A DNA stretch of 64,000 nucleotides from Zygnema cylindricum (Eukaryota > Streptophyta > Zygnematophyceae > Zygnematales > Zygnemataceae). Position numbers and translations under genes: made by a program. The stretch covers positions 1 to 64,000 of the forward strand of contig JBBHKE010000156.1 in NCBI GenBank assembly GCA_037447655.1, written 5' to 3'. Under the pieces are notes generated by a model, which did no database searches, was not told where the DNA came from, and was given only the letters and a program-made list of their open reading frames with translations. Positions 12,278 through 23,279 of the stretch are shown here, one piece after another; within the stretch, counting starts at the first letter, position 1; every line of letters begins with the position of its first letter.

Positions 12278-12757
12278 ATTTTGCGAGGATATCGTATTTG
12301 AAGTGAAAAATAGTAATTGAATCGAAACCTCTAATGTGATCGTTCGCGTCGGTTATATTTGAAATAACATTCGGCCGTACATATGCTAACGTCACGAAGA
12401 AATGTCAGCGTACAAATATCGCTCCCTGAAAATCCGGCACACGCTCGTGAGCTGTAAATCTCGATTACGTGCAAAACTCGCTCGCCGAAAATCCGGCACA
12501 ATGTGTCCGCCGTACCAAATGTTGTCGCGCAGTCTGAAAAATAAGGACTGCGTACCAATGTGCCTGTCCTTGATTTGTTGTACTGAGAACTGTACCAGTT
12601 GAATTTCGCCGCCACGTCCGTCGTAACAATTGCTAGCTTTTCATTTGTCCGTCAGAATCCGTATGTCGCAAGTCACCCGCTGGCAATTTCTAGCGCACCA
12701 AAATCTCGACGCCGCCCAAGGTCTACACATACGTCGAAACTTCCTGCTGTATAGTAT
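12278..12757 (-). other. Copia 1 3' untranslated region
   Basis: It lies between the RNase H stop and the polypurine tract. It contains GTAC-rich sequence and short frames without resemblance to known proteins. Confidence 0.5.
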
Positions 12758-14281
12758 TTAAGCGACGAGAATTTCTCGTTCAACATCATTTTCGCTAGTC
12801 TCATTGTTCGCTACCTCGTAGCCCTTCCCTGCAGATTCACCCAACCCTTCCCCTATACTTACCAGTCCGGCTTTCCTGGAGCATAGACAAAGCTTGTCTT
12901 TTCCCACGGCCTTCGTGAGCATATCTGCTGCATTCTCGCTGTCAGGTATGAATTTAAACGCCACTGCTTCCGCTGCAACTGTATCGCGTACGAAGTGATA
13001 ACGTATAGCAATGTGCTTGGCTTTGGGGTGATTGATTGGGTTCTTGATAAGGGCTATGCAACTTTGACTGTCAGTGTAGATGCATGTATTGTCCTCCTGC
13101 GTGAACTCTAGCTCCTGCAAAATCTCTCTTAACCATAAAACCTCTTTGACTGTTGTTGCAGCAGCCATGTATTCTGCCTCCATCGTGGAGAGGGCCACGG
13201 TTTTCTGGAGTTTGCTACTCCAGCATATGCTCCCGACGCCGAGAGTGCAAAGGTAACTAGTCGTTGACCTTCTTGATGCAATGTCGCCTCCCCAATCAGA
13301 ATCTGTGAATGCATGGATCTCAATGTTGCTCTGATCTCCTCCTAGTGTCAATGCGTAATTTATGGTTTCTTTAAGGTACTTTAAAATACGTTTGACCGCA
13401 TTCCAATGTTGTTTCCCCGGTTTTTGCAGGAATCGGTTGAGGACTCCCACTGCTGCTGCGATGTCGGGGCGGGTGCAGTTCATGGCATAGATGAGCCCCT
13501 CAATCGCCTCTCTATATGGCGCATCGATTGGCTCAGTTGGAGCCTCAAGCTCCTCAACAAACTTCTCCCCGAGCTCCAATGGTGTCGAGCTCCCATTTGC
13601 GTCCTCAATTCTGAACCTGGTAAGAAGCTCACCAATATATTTACTCTGGGTTAAGTGAATTGTTTTGTTCGGTTTGTCGCGGATTACCTCGATCCCGAGG
13701 ATGTACTCGAGGTTGCCCAAGTCTTTCATTTCGAATTTCATTGAGAGCATTTCTTTAACCTTTGCCACTATATCTCTCGTTTTGCCAATGATGAACGTAT
13801 CATCAACATAGACACCTATGATGACTCTCAACTCTTTGTTGAAGTACACCGAATGATCCGATTCTAACTTCGTGAATCCTTGACTTTGCAGGTGGTCGTC
13901 CAATTTTATGTTCCATAGTCGTGAGGACTGTTTGAGCCCGTAAAGCGCCTTTAAGAGTTTGCACACCTTCTCTGGGTTTGCTGGATCAACGAACCCCTCT
14001 GGTTGTTGTATGTAAAGTTCTTCTTCGACTTGGCCGTGGAGGAAAGCCGTTTTGACGTCCATCTGTTGGATCTCAAGGTCAAGGGTCGCAGCAATGGCAA
14101 GGAGCGTCCTTACCGACGTGAACTTCACGACAGGTGCGAAGGTCTCTTGGAAATCGATCCCCTCCTTTTGTGTGAAGCCTTTCGCAACCAATCTTGCTTT
14201 GTAACGCTCGATGGTTCCGTCTGCATTCCTCTTGATCTTGAACGTCCATTTGCTTCCTATGGCTTTTCTTCCTTGTGGCAA
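12758..14281 (-). pseudogene. Copia 1 reverse transcriptase and RNase H segment
   Basis: The open stretch of ~507 codons opens with the KWTFKIK...RYKARLVAKGF signature of copia RT. It continues with MDVKTAFLHG and carries the catalytic YVDD box (VYVDD). The RNase H part follows with TDSDWGGD, ALSTMEAEYMA and TDSQSCIALI, and ends with the ADMLTKA tail. All catalytic aspartates seen appear intact. It joins the integrase segment in the same frame across a single TAA at 14285-14287, so it is one polyprotein with a nonsense change. Confidence 0.88.
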
Positions 14282-14284
14282 GTC

Positions 14285-15655
14285 TTAAAGAGTCCATGTC
14301 TGATTTTCAAGGATTGATGCCATCTCTTCGTTAATTGCAGCCTTCCACTTGTCGCTATCATCGCGAGACAATGCACTCTTGTAGTTGGCAGGTTCCTCAA
14401 CTCGTGCCATTCCAGCTAATTTAACCGGCTTTGACTTGCTCGGCTCTACCCACTCTCTGAACTTGTTTGGTTGTCGCCTGTTCCTTTCCTCTCTCACCAA
14501 TGGCGTGGTCGTGAGCGTTCCCTTTCGACCTTTCTTTCCCTTTTTGGTGAGTGGGGATTTGGCGTTTTGCTGGCTCGACTCTACAGCTCGGGTTTCATTC
14601 TGATTAGTTAGCATCTCAATTGCAACTGAATTCCCCTCCTTCGTTTGATTTTCAGTTCCATCGGAGGCTGTCACGGCTGTTGCTCTTGCGTCGCTTGCGT
14701 CGACATTTGCCATATCTGGGGCATGTTCATCCTCGGACTCTGAGCTGGCTTGGGAAGGCAGATGTTGCGTCGTTTTGGCATTCTCTGGTTTCTCGAGGAT
14801 CACCCACTCGTCGAACGTGGGTAGGTAGTCATCCTCAGAAGTTTGACTCACACTGCTCCCGTTGTGTACTTGCTCGTCAAACTTGACGTTTACACTTGTC
14901 ATGACTCTGTTTGTGGCATGGTTGTAAACAAGGTATGCTTTGCAGTCTTTCGAGTACCCGAGGAATGTCCCCTCCTTGGCCCTTGCGGCTAACTTACCCC
15001 CTAGATTGATGTTGTCATAAACGTATGCCTTGCTGCCGAAAACTTTCAAGTGTGAGATGTCGGGCTTATGCCCGTTCCACTTCTCGTATGGTGTGGCATT
15101 ATCCAAAGCCTTTGTTGGGCAACGGTTTCGCAAGTATTCTGCGGTATTGAGGGCTTCCCCCAAAAACCGTAAACTGGTCCGGTTCACTGCCATCATACTC
15201 TCGGCTACACCGTTCTGTTTCGGTGTGTGTGGTGCCGTCAGTTGGTGTTGGATCCCCTCGGCTGCAAGAAACGCCTTGAACTCCAACGAGAGGTATTCCC
15301 CCCCGTTGTCACTTCTTATGCTTGTGATGGATTCCTTTTGCCTTTTCTCCGCGGCTGCTTTGAACAATTTGAAGTGTGCAAAGATTTCGCTTTTCTGACG
15401 CATTAGGTAGATGTGTGTCATTCTTGTGAAGTCATCTATGAATGACACCATGTACCTCTTGCCACTACATGAGGCCACCCTCGTCGGGCCGAAAACGTCT
15501 GTGTGAATTAATTCAAGAGGTCTCGTGGCACGCTTCCCTCCAGATTTAGGAAGTGGCAGTTTGTGGGACTTTCCCATCTCGCATCCAAAACATGGCTTGT
15601 GTGTGTCTTTCACGCTTGTGATGCTAAGTTCGTCGACTAACTTGTCCTTCACCAA
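14285..15655 (-). pseudogene. Copia 1 integrase segment
   Basis: About 456 codons. The zinc-binding CFGCEMGK pair lies near the start. The catalytic core follows with the D (LIHTDVFGP), D (RSDNGGEY) and E (NGVAE) residues. Next come the copia HLKVFGSKAYV block, a low-complexity acidic linker, and the start of the RT region (MASILENQTW). It is bounded by in-frame TGA (~15650) on the gag side and TAA (14285) on the RT side. Insertion of element cDNA was the ancestral role. Confidence 0.85.
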
Positions 15656-15658
15656 CTG

Positions 15659-17100
15659 TCAGATGCCGTCGGTGTGTAGGTGCCCCAGTGTATGATGCCA
15701 TATCGTTTGTTCGTCTGATGGTGTGCTGGTTGTGGCGTTCGCCATTATCGTTGATTCGGCCCGCTGTGTGGTGATAGTGGTGTGTGTTTGTGCAGACTGT
15801 CGGTGACCGATCTTACAGGCGTTTGAACCGGCGTTTGCAACAAATGCCAATAGTCTCGGCTTTGGGCTGCATTTCAGCTGGTAGGTTCGATCTGCCATCC
15901 TCTCCCCTTCTGCAATCGTGACGCCATCTTTTGTTAGCCTAATTCTACCTCCTTTCTCCCATACCGGTAGGACTACTGTGTCTTCCCCTTGGATGACTGA
16001 GTAGAGGTTTCTTTTAAACTCGGGAACAAAGAGAGCTTGTTTGATTGTTCTCGAAGCGAGTTGACCATTGACCAACACTTCTATATCGATGTCTCCCCTT
16101 CTTGTGGCGTAGGTGGAATTGTTGTCGCCCATGAAGATTCGGGTGGGGGTGATCGATGAAAAGGTAGTGAACCATTCTCTCTTGAAGCACATGTGCTCTG
16201 AGGCGCCTGTGTCAATCAACCAATCGAGGGAGTTTGTCTCATTCGAGGATGCCATCATCGCTTGTGAGCCTCCTCCGTTCTCCTTCTCCTTTCCTCTCCC
16301 CTTCTTCAGTTTGGTTTCGTCTACCTTGCCATGCTCCTTGTCTGAAGCATACTTCCTGCATTCTGCAATAAAGTGACCGAGCTTCCCGCAGTAGAAGCAC
16401 TTCTTGTCGCGTTTGCTGTTGCCTTCCCGTCGGTGCTTCTCACTAATCTTTTTGTCACTTGTGGATGCCAACGCAGTTCCCTCGAGCTTTGCCTCACGGT
16501 GAGACATGACGATCGTGTTGAATTCGTCTTTCAATAGTAACTCGACGGTTTCATTCCAATCCCAAGTTGTGACGGCTTTCTGATCGAGCCAGGTGAGAAT
16601 CGGCTTGTATTCCACTGGCAGAGAAAGTAAAAGCATTGTGATTTTTGTATCCAACGGTAGTGTAAATCCGACGGCGTCTGCCTCGGCTAGCAGGTTGGAG
16701 TACATGGAGGTGTAGGTCTCCATGGACGTCCCTTCTTGGTAGAATGTAGTCATTAGACTCTTGCCTAGCTTGATGCGTGCGGTCATGTCGGACAACTTGT
16801 GGGTTGTTTCAAGGGAAGCCCACATCTCCGTTGAAGTCTTGAACCTTAGAACGTTACGTAATTGATTATCAGCAAGGCCTCGAATCAGAAGATTCCTTGC
16901 TCTGACTTCTTTGGTGTCCCACTCCTCCATTTTCTTTTTCTCATCATCTTTCACTAAATTTGGATCTGCAGGTGCAGGCCTCTTTTCGCTGCCGAGCTCG
17001 ATCCGCAAGCAGTTTCTTCCTCTAAGGCCGCCTCTGCCCGACACCGCCACAGTTGGTAATTTTGTCCCTTGAACTTATCTAGATGGTCGTGTGGGCCCAT
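15659..17100 (-). pseudogene. Copia 1 gag and protease segment (frameshifted)
   Basis: The gag start is the ATG at 17100-17098, followed by the typical DHLDKFKGQNYQLW block. One frameshift near 17005-17025 separates this from the main gag frame (SEKRPAPADPN onward). Further on are a CCHC knuckle (CFYCGKLGHFIAEC), the protease active site (LIDTGASEHM) and the HHTLGH part of the integrase zinc region. An in-frame TGA near 15650 interrupts the join to integrase. An upstream ATG inside the LTR (MPSPPVRG...) is in frame with the gag start, so a longer N-terminus is possible. Confidence 0.85.
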
Positions 17101-17104
17101 AACT
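17090..17104 (-). promoter_or_regulatory. Copia 1 primer-binding site (half-tRNA type)
   Basis: Directly after the CA end of the LTR the minus strand reads AGTTATGGGCCCACAC. TTATGGGCCCAC is the exact complement of the anticodon arm (GTGGGCCCAUAA) of plant initiator tRNA-Met, not of its 3' end. Priming from a half-molecule of that tRNA is known for Drosophila copia and Ty5. The ATG inside the site is the gag start codon. Confidence 0.7.
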
Positions 17105-17369
17105 TGAAAACCGAGATCCGCCATCCGAGCGATCGGGAAAGGATTCCCGCAGCCACGGACCGGTGGACTAGGCACAGATGATTATGTAGGACCAAACAGA
17201 GTAAGTCACAGATGATAGATTACACAAAACTGAAGGGTAGGAGGAAGAAAGAAAGGAAAAAAATAACTGCAAAGTAGAAGGTAGAAAGGTAGTCTCAAAT
17301 CAGCTTCGTAGTCACTTAATAGTCAAGGGCCCACAAGGCAAAAGCCGATGTGAACCCGAATAGTAAATT
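17105..17369 (-). repeat. Copia 1 5' LTR, inner part
   Basis: It corresponds to about 11633-11899 of the 3' LTR. It ends abruptly at GTAAATT, after which unrelated sequence begins. Confidence 0.75.
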
Positions 17370-17627
17370 TTGGTTACCGCCCCTGTGTTAGCCGTTCCTG
17401 ACCCGGATTTACCTTGGACGATAATTACCGACGCTAGCGATACGGCTATTGGAGCGATCCTTATGCAAGATCAAGGGAAAGGCCTTCAACCCATCGCCTA
17501 CGACAGTCGAAAACTAAAGGCAGCAGAGCTGAACTGGGCCACCCATGAGAAAGAGACAATAGCTATCATCAATGCGCTGGAGGTTTGGAATAGAAATAAA
17601 GAAGCCGAGGCAGTCTACCTCTAACTT
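17370..17627 (+). pseudogene. Ty3/gypsy RT-RNase H fragment
   Basis: About 84 codons are open on the strand opposite to copia 1. The run PVLAVPDPDLPW is followed by the RNase H signature TDASDTAIGAIL, then PIAYDSRKLKAAELNWATHEKE. This order (D-A-S at the active site, then K-L-x-x-A-E) is diagnostic of gypsy-type polyproteins. It is a fragment: the RT fingers/palm and the rest of RNase H are missing, and it sits inside the split LTR of copia 1. Confidence 0.8.
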
Positions 17628-18099
17628 CTCTCTCCAACTCTCAAACTTGTCGTAGTCACTAAGAATTTGGAGAGGAAGCTAGAGCCATGGCTACCTAGGC
17701 TATCCTGAGGTTTACGGGAAATTTATACTAGTTAAGGGATTATTTACTAAAAGGTATATGCCGGCCACAGGATTTGATCCTGGTACTTGCCGGCCGACAA
17801 CCAGAAATTGCCGATAGCCTTAGCCGTTTAAGTCTAGCAGTAGTGTTACGTATTATATATTACGATAGTTACTTAAACATTAATACGTAGGTTAAATCAT
17901 TTAACTGTAACTGTATACGGTATTCATAGATCCGGTATACGGTATTCATAGATCCGGTAATGTATAAGTACGGAATACGGTACATGCACGAAATCAATAC
18001 CGCGCATTTATTTCGTAAGTGAAACGAATACCGCGCATGTATTTATTACAGCTACGATTAAATTAGATTCTAATCAGACAGCCGGAATTAGCGCCGAGA
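17628..18099. other. Unassigned part of the foreign segment
   Basis: It contains a duplicated GGTATACGGTATTCATAGATC motif (~17915-17956) and a GC-rich TGCCGGCC direct repeat around an AGGATTTGATCCT hairpin (~17759-17796). The latter faintly recalls a tRNA T-arm. No gene is recognised. Confidence 0.35.
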
Positions 18100-18618
18100 T
18101 CGCGGAAGAAGATTTCGGCGGTTTGTGGCCATCGCCACATCGGATGACGCGTGGCGAAATTACATTGGATCGTGGAATCTCCGGAGATTTTGGCACCGAA
18201 TCCGGATATGACATGTGTCGACATTTGGGCCATGTCGTACAATGTTCGTACATAAAGTACACGGGCAGCTGTACTTTTGCGTACGGAACTGAATTCTAAT
18301 TGGTTTCGTACATCAATAGATAGAGTCTGTGAGAGAGATAGGACTTAGAAAAATTAGGAGATAGGACCCTCTCTCCCAGAGAGCTTCTGTACAAAAGGTC
18401 AACTTTGACCCTCCATAACTTACTGCTCAGGGGAGCAAATTCAGAGATTCTTTTTTGCTATCGACTCAGGGGAGTCTTGCCTTCAGAGGGGTGCAGGTGG
18501 TCAAAGTTTTTGTCTGCCAGGGTGGCAGTTATTTTTGCTGAAACACAAAGGGGTCAGGATTATCCTAGAGGCTTCTTCGAAGCTGTCCACTCTGAGGACT
18601 TATGGAGGTCTCAGAGTT
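18100..18618 (+). repeat. LTR relic of the copia 2 family, plus orientation
   Basis: It aligns with the reverse complement of about 52354-52830. Shared blocks include ACATAAAGTAC / GCATAAAGTAC, AGGACTTAGA, a GAGCAAATTCAG plus GATTCTTTTTT run, and TTATCCTAGAGGCTTC. The match ends at GGAGGTCTCAGAGTTTCA, just where the copia 2 LTR ends (GGAGGTCACAGAATTACA). It carries no internal element sequence. Confidence 0.65.
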
Positions 18619-18621
18619 TCA

Positions 18622-18865
18622 TGGGAATGATCTGCAATAATGTCATGCTTCAATGTGGTCCAATGATGTAGTGCCACCTGAAATGTTTTCCACCGCTAAA
18701 CACACATCACACACTAATCTAAGTGCAGGGAAATAAAATCTAGTCTAGCGGCTGTCCGTACTTTCCGTAACATAAGTCCGTACGAGCTGTGACGACTCCA
18801 CGATGTGGTCGGAATCGTATAATATCATCCTTGTCGATATCCTTCAACATCGCCAAAAACCAACA
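18622..18865 (-). repeat. Copia 1 5' LTR, outer part
   Basis: It matches 12024-12267 with about three differences in 244 bases. Its outer edge is the TGTTGG start on the minus strand (18865). Confidence 0.75.
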
Positions 18866-20219
18866 CTTATGTACGGTCAAATACCTTCAACATGATATTT
18901 TATTCTTCCCTATATCGTATGTTTCTATAGGGTGCTCTCCAATACAACGGGTCGTCGGATATACCCTCATCATCGATGAGGGTTCATAAAACATAAAAAA
19001 TAAAAAACATAACAGATTAGTACGGGGTAGATGGGCTTGAAAAATATTACGTGAAAAAGAAGAAGAACAGAGAGGGACACAGAACGAAAATGAGAGTAAA
19101 ATAGGAAAAAAGCCAGTCTGAAAGAAAAGCAGAGAAAGGATATGAGACAGAAAGAGGGAGAGAGAGAGAAGATGGAAAGAATAGAGCAAGAGAGAAGGGT
19201 AGGGAGAGTGATTGGGAAAAAATGTGGGAGATGGACAATCCGTAGGGGGAGAGGTTGAGGGGTAAAGAGGAAGAGAAAATAAAGGGGGAAGAACAAGGAG
19301 GTAGAGAGCGCAAGAGAGATGAATAAACATGCTGAGCTGCGCACTTACCAATGATTTTCTAATAATCTCGGAAATATATAGCGACGATGTTGACGCGACC
19401 TTTATTGTTGTTCCTCCATATTACGGTCCAACCAACTACCGTTGTAAACCCTAAAAAGAGGCATAGATTACTGGATGCCGCTAGACTAAGCGAGGCGACG
19501 GGGCGATGACACGCATCCTGCCCAAAAAATGGCGACGTTGTGTAAAAATGGATCTGCGAGATTCAACGCCTGCTATTAGAAAATGAGGATGTGGTTGAGA
19601 TTTGTCTGACAACAAAATCCCTTTTTTGTGTTCTGTCCGCATATGCCGTTGGTTTGTTATCAATTCTCGTTTTCAAGGCGCCACGTTTTTTCAATTCTAA
19701 AGTTTGTAACTTCACTCTAATATATACACAATATGACACTAATTTGTTGTTGTTTTGTGAAACATAACCCATGTTAGAATAAAACTTAACTCTAATATAC
19801 GTCTCGTTCGTTTAAAGATCTGGTATTACCGTTATGTACCCTTAAAAACCCTTTAATAGTGTAAACATATATACTATTAAACTTGCAGGATCGAAAATAG
19901 AGTTAAAAGGGCATCGTATTATACTTAGCTTTCCTCAACTATCAACATGTGTAAGTGTGCAACACTACGTTTATGCAACATGGACAGTTTTTAGCATGTG
20001 CACACGTTATCAGTTCACACTAACACACACAAAAACGAACGTCTGAATGTATGCGAACGCCTATTTTGGAAACTGGACTCCGCTAATTTTCTAAACGCAG
20101 CTCTGTATGCGACTGACAAAAGTTAACCAGAATTTCGGTACAAATGTCAGTATCGAAGTACACAGTTGTACGGACAATCAACTTCCGTACACCACACAAT
20201 TAATGAATACAGTACGGTC
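18866..20219. other. Gene-free region with a purine-strand tract
   Basis: Between about 19040 and 19330 the plus strand is almost entirely A and G, so the minus strand shows spurious Leu/Ser/Pro/Phe-rich frames up to 154 codons. The remainder is AT-rich without recognisable genes. Confidence 0.5.
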
Positions 20220-20480
20220 ATACCATTGATGCTATTTAAATAGAACCGTAATTAATGTCAAAGATAAATTAGATTCAATCACTGTATTTCGGGTATCATG
20301 TCAAAATTTTGGGGTGCCGATATAGCGTACATAAGGCAAATAACGATTCACGGTGTACAGTACAGTACACCGCGAATCGTAATTAGAGTAAATAACGCTA
20401 ATTCAGTCGCCCTAAATTTCGACTCTATCACTTTAAATAGAGTAAATGATTCTATTTTTTTCATTATGCTATTTAAGGGA
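20220..20480. mobile_element. Two back-to-back MITE ends, TACACCG family
   Basis: One element ends AACGATTCACGGTGTA at 20357. After eight bases (CAGTACAG) another begins TACACCGCGAATCGTAATTA at 20366. Both flanks contain the AATAACG/ATTTAAATAG words typical of the family. The outer ends are not clearly defined. Confidence 0.5.
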
Positions 20481-20799
20481 AGGTTTAAATAGCGTATAAA
20501 AATTATAATATATGTTCGCTTTAAATAGTGTGGAGTACGGACAACGTCCGACCGTGCAGAATTGTATTTTTATAAGTAAAAAGATACAAATAATGATTTA
20601 ATAGAATCGCGCTTGCACGTGAAATCGCACTAAACAAAAAAATCAATCACATCGAAAAAAAGCCGTTCGCATAATTCTTGACCGTCGACAGCATCGTCGT
20701 TAGTGTGAACATTAACTGACATTCGAGGAATTCGCTTCACTTTTTTTAACTGACATTCGAAGAGTTCGCTTCTTTTTTCTCTGTAAGTGTCAACCTACC

Positions 20800-21010
20800 T
20801 CGAGGAGGTGGGTTGGCAAATACAGAAAAAAAAAATTTGTGACACGCTGGACGATTAAGCTACGTGTCATGATGGAAAACCAACGAAAAATCCTAAGATT
20901 TGCATATGACACGCACTTTCCAAAATACAACCGATAACAAAAACGAAATTTCGTAACATTCCATCGTCACCCTATTTTCGGTAACTTTTGTTCGTCACAC
21001 TTTTTCTCTC
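20800..21010 (+). repeat. Dispersed repeat, also at 60140-60340
   Basis: Shared blocks with the distant copy are ACGCTGGACGATTAAGCTAC, GTGTCATGATGGAAAACCAA and TTCGTCACACT. The two are clearly homologous but diverged. No ends were identified. Confidence 0.5.
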
Positions 21011-21018
21011 AAAGGACT

Positions 21019-21152
21019 GCAGGTACATAGTAGCGAGAAGTACGAAATGTCGCGTAGTGAGGAGGAAGACGACAGGATTAGATCCGCAGGTACATAGTAG
21101 CGAAAAGTAGGAAATGTCGCGTAGTGAGGAGGAAGACGACAGGATTAGATCC
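21019..21152 (+). repeat. 67-bp tandem duplication
   Basis: Two adjacent copies, each starting GCAGGTACATAGTAGCGA and ending AGGATTAGATCC, differ at only a couple of positions, so the event is recent. Confidence 0.85.
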
Positions 21153-22034
21153 GTAGGTATACATTAATTCTAATTCATGGTGAAATCAAGTCTAAACACC
21201 ATATTAGAATAAACATTTACGGTAAATTCGTTCGTTTCCACCGAAACAAGATACACATTGACTTTAATTGGACACAAAATGTATTTTAGTGTTTATATAA
21301 ACGGAACAGCGAAAGATCACATGAAGTAAGCGTTCGTAGTTTCTATGTGGGCGTGTAACCACACACAGTTCAATTATTTAACTGAAAGTTCGTGACCTCC
21401 CACATGCGAATTTATTTTATATTCACACTTCAAACGAGGAGATTGTAAGGGAATGTGTGCAAACGTGGTTTTTGGCGACGAGGTTGAACCCTTTTTTTAG
21501 CGCACGTTCGTATGCATGCGCGTATGATTTAAAATTTATTTTTTTTTATTTCATCTAAAAAGGTACATCTATGTACGGTCTGACATCAACCGTACATCAC
21601 ACTAATTATATATTACTGTACTTTCGGACTTCACACTATTTTGTACGGTACATCAATTAACGTCAAGGAAAAATTAAAATCTTATCCTATTTCGGGAAAA
21701 ATATCTAAATTCTGAGAACCCAACTTAGTGACCTTGACACTAATAACGATTTGCGGTGTACAGTACAGGACGATACAAAACAGAACAAATTTAATTTTGA
21801 CTTTTTCTGAATCATTTTGTGATCTTGACGATTCAATGTTTTTTTTTTCCGATGATATTTATCATCGATCTTTAGCTTGTCTCGATAACTACAGTATAGT
21901 TCAGTACAGTAACAGTAAAGGTCGAATGGTCGATCCACATTGTACAAAAAAGTGTGAACTAGTACTTTTTTAAATGATTGAAACATTGAATAATGTGCAA
22001 GTTGAGGAATTTGTCTTCATACGATTGGATTTGT

Positions 22035-22160
22035 CCTTAATATCGATTTTTTATCGACAATATAGCTCGATATATTAGTCGGACAGATAGTATCTGTTGA
22101 GGACCTCAAAAAAAGCGGTCATCGGTTATCATCAATTTTTTTGCCGATACGACCCCACCT
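22035..22160. repeat. ATATCG-rich element relic
   Basis: A short run with ATCGATTTTTTATCGACAAT, CTCGATATAT and GCCGATACGA words like those of the element at 1-861. It is too diverged to delimit. Confidence 0.35.
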
Positions 22161-23279
22161 GATGATGATGTCTGGTGACTGAGCTACAGTACGGTACTGT
22201 AGTGTTAGGTAATCTTCTTCACATTAGTGTTGACTTGAGATGCCTCGTTTCTTTGTTTGACATTGCAACTTTCTGCCTTTGTCGCAACAAAGTTTTCACG
22301 AGTAACAACTCCTTGCTCAACCGATCTTCGGTCAAGTAGACATTGAGTTCATTTTGTTTCGAGCACACACTTTAAAAGTTGACGACCTCAAGTTTGTTAG
22401 CATAATACTGTGTTCTCAAGAATCTTGAAGTTCTAGAGGATTCATCGCGGTCTTCAAAACACCATATATAGCACTACGACGACAACAAAATGATGCGCCT
22501 GTATATTAAATTATAGATCATTGTGCTCAGCATCTTCACAAAACGAGTTTAACGAGCAATTGTGTATGCACATAGCTTGCACTTGTTGAATGACCTATAT
22601 AGCATACAATTGTGCAAATAAATCAGACAGTCACACCTCATAGGCTAAAATGTTTTTTTTAGGGCTTTTTTGGGTCTCTTCAAGGCAAAAAATACATGTG
22701 GAAGTCCCTCCAGTTGACAAGGTGCACGGTCTGTGAAAATTGTAACATGGAACTAGAAAAACATCTCGAGGAAAAGTACAAGAATCTTGAGGACAATTGA
22801 GTTGGATTTAACCACACAACAAAAGGTGAAATTATTAAATGAAGGTTTAACCATGTGAAATGGCTCAAAACATTCTGTTCAATTCCACCAGTCCCAATTG
22901 AGAAATCGTGAGTGTCACAGCGTACTTGCCTTAACACACAATCGACAAGACGATGCTTAATCTTAATAACTAAAAACTAACACCCGGTCCCCTGAACATT
23001 TCCCACAAAGACTTTGATTCGTCCAAAGACCCTTACTTCTCCTACTAGTTTCTCTTTCAATTTCTTTAATCAAATATCTTGTAAACCATTGACCCTTGTT
23101 GTTGTTGTTGTTCTCCTACAAGGATGGGAAAGAGGTTCCCAATATTCCATTTAGATACTTTTTCTCATCCATTTTCGGGATTTTAGACAACTTTTAATTA
23201 CGCAGACCCTATTCTCCAGTTAATAAACCTCTCCCATCCTTGCTAATACTTGAACTCTTCCTCTCTTCTTTCTTACGCC
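22161..23279. other. Intergenic region and probable 3' UTR of the chromatin gene
   Basis: No gene is recognised. The part next to 23280 should contain the minus-strand 3' UTR. No AATAAA was seen on that strand, though an ATTAAA variant occurs near 23190. Confidence 0.35.

Larger units (their letters stand above)
11633..18865 (-). mobile_element. Ty1/copia retrotransposon 1 (full structure, inactivated)
   Basis: Reading leftward from 18865 the order is: outer part of the 5' LTR, foreign segment (17370-18621), inner part of the 5' LTR, primer site (~17090-17104), gag, protease, integrase, reverse transcriptase, RNase H, polypurine tract and 3' LTR (11633-12267). The integrase-before-RT order and the domain motifs define Ty1/copia. 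The polyprotein is broken by one frameshift and two in-frame stops, so the copy is not autonomous. The 5-bp flanks beside the outer LTR edges (GGATA on the left, CTTAT on the right) do not match, so no target duplication is visible. Confidence 0.85.
20481..22034. other. Gene-free repeat-rich region
   Basis: It holds a dispersed repeat (20800-21010), a 67-bp tandem duplication (21019-21152) and another MITE end (CACTAATAACGATTTGCGGTG, ending at ~21761). No coding sequence is recognised. Confidence 0.45.

Noticed and set aside
17755..17840. Possible tRNA gene or tRNA-derived SINE
   Set aside because: An AGGATTTGATCCT hairpin with flanking TGCCGGCC looks like a T-arm, but no matching acceptor stem, D-arm or anticodon stem could be formed.
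12024..18865. Reading 12024-12267 and 18622-18865 as complete 244-bp LTRs
   Set aside because: These are only the outer parts. The primer site directly follows the CA end at 17105, and the left copy is continuous from 11633 to 12267, so the full LTR is about 635 bp.
18887..19351. 154-codon minus frame resembling a membrane protein
   Set aside because: Its Leu/Ser/Pro/Phe content comes from a pyrimidine-only strand; two other frames on the same strand are equally open.
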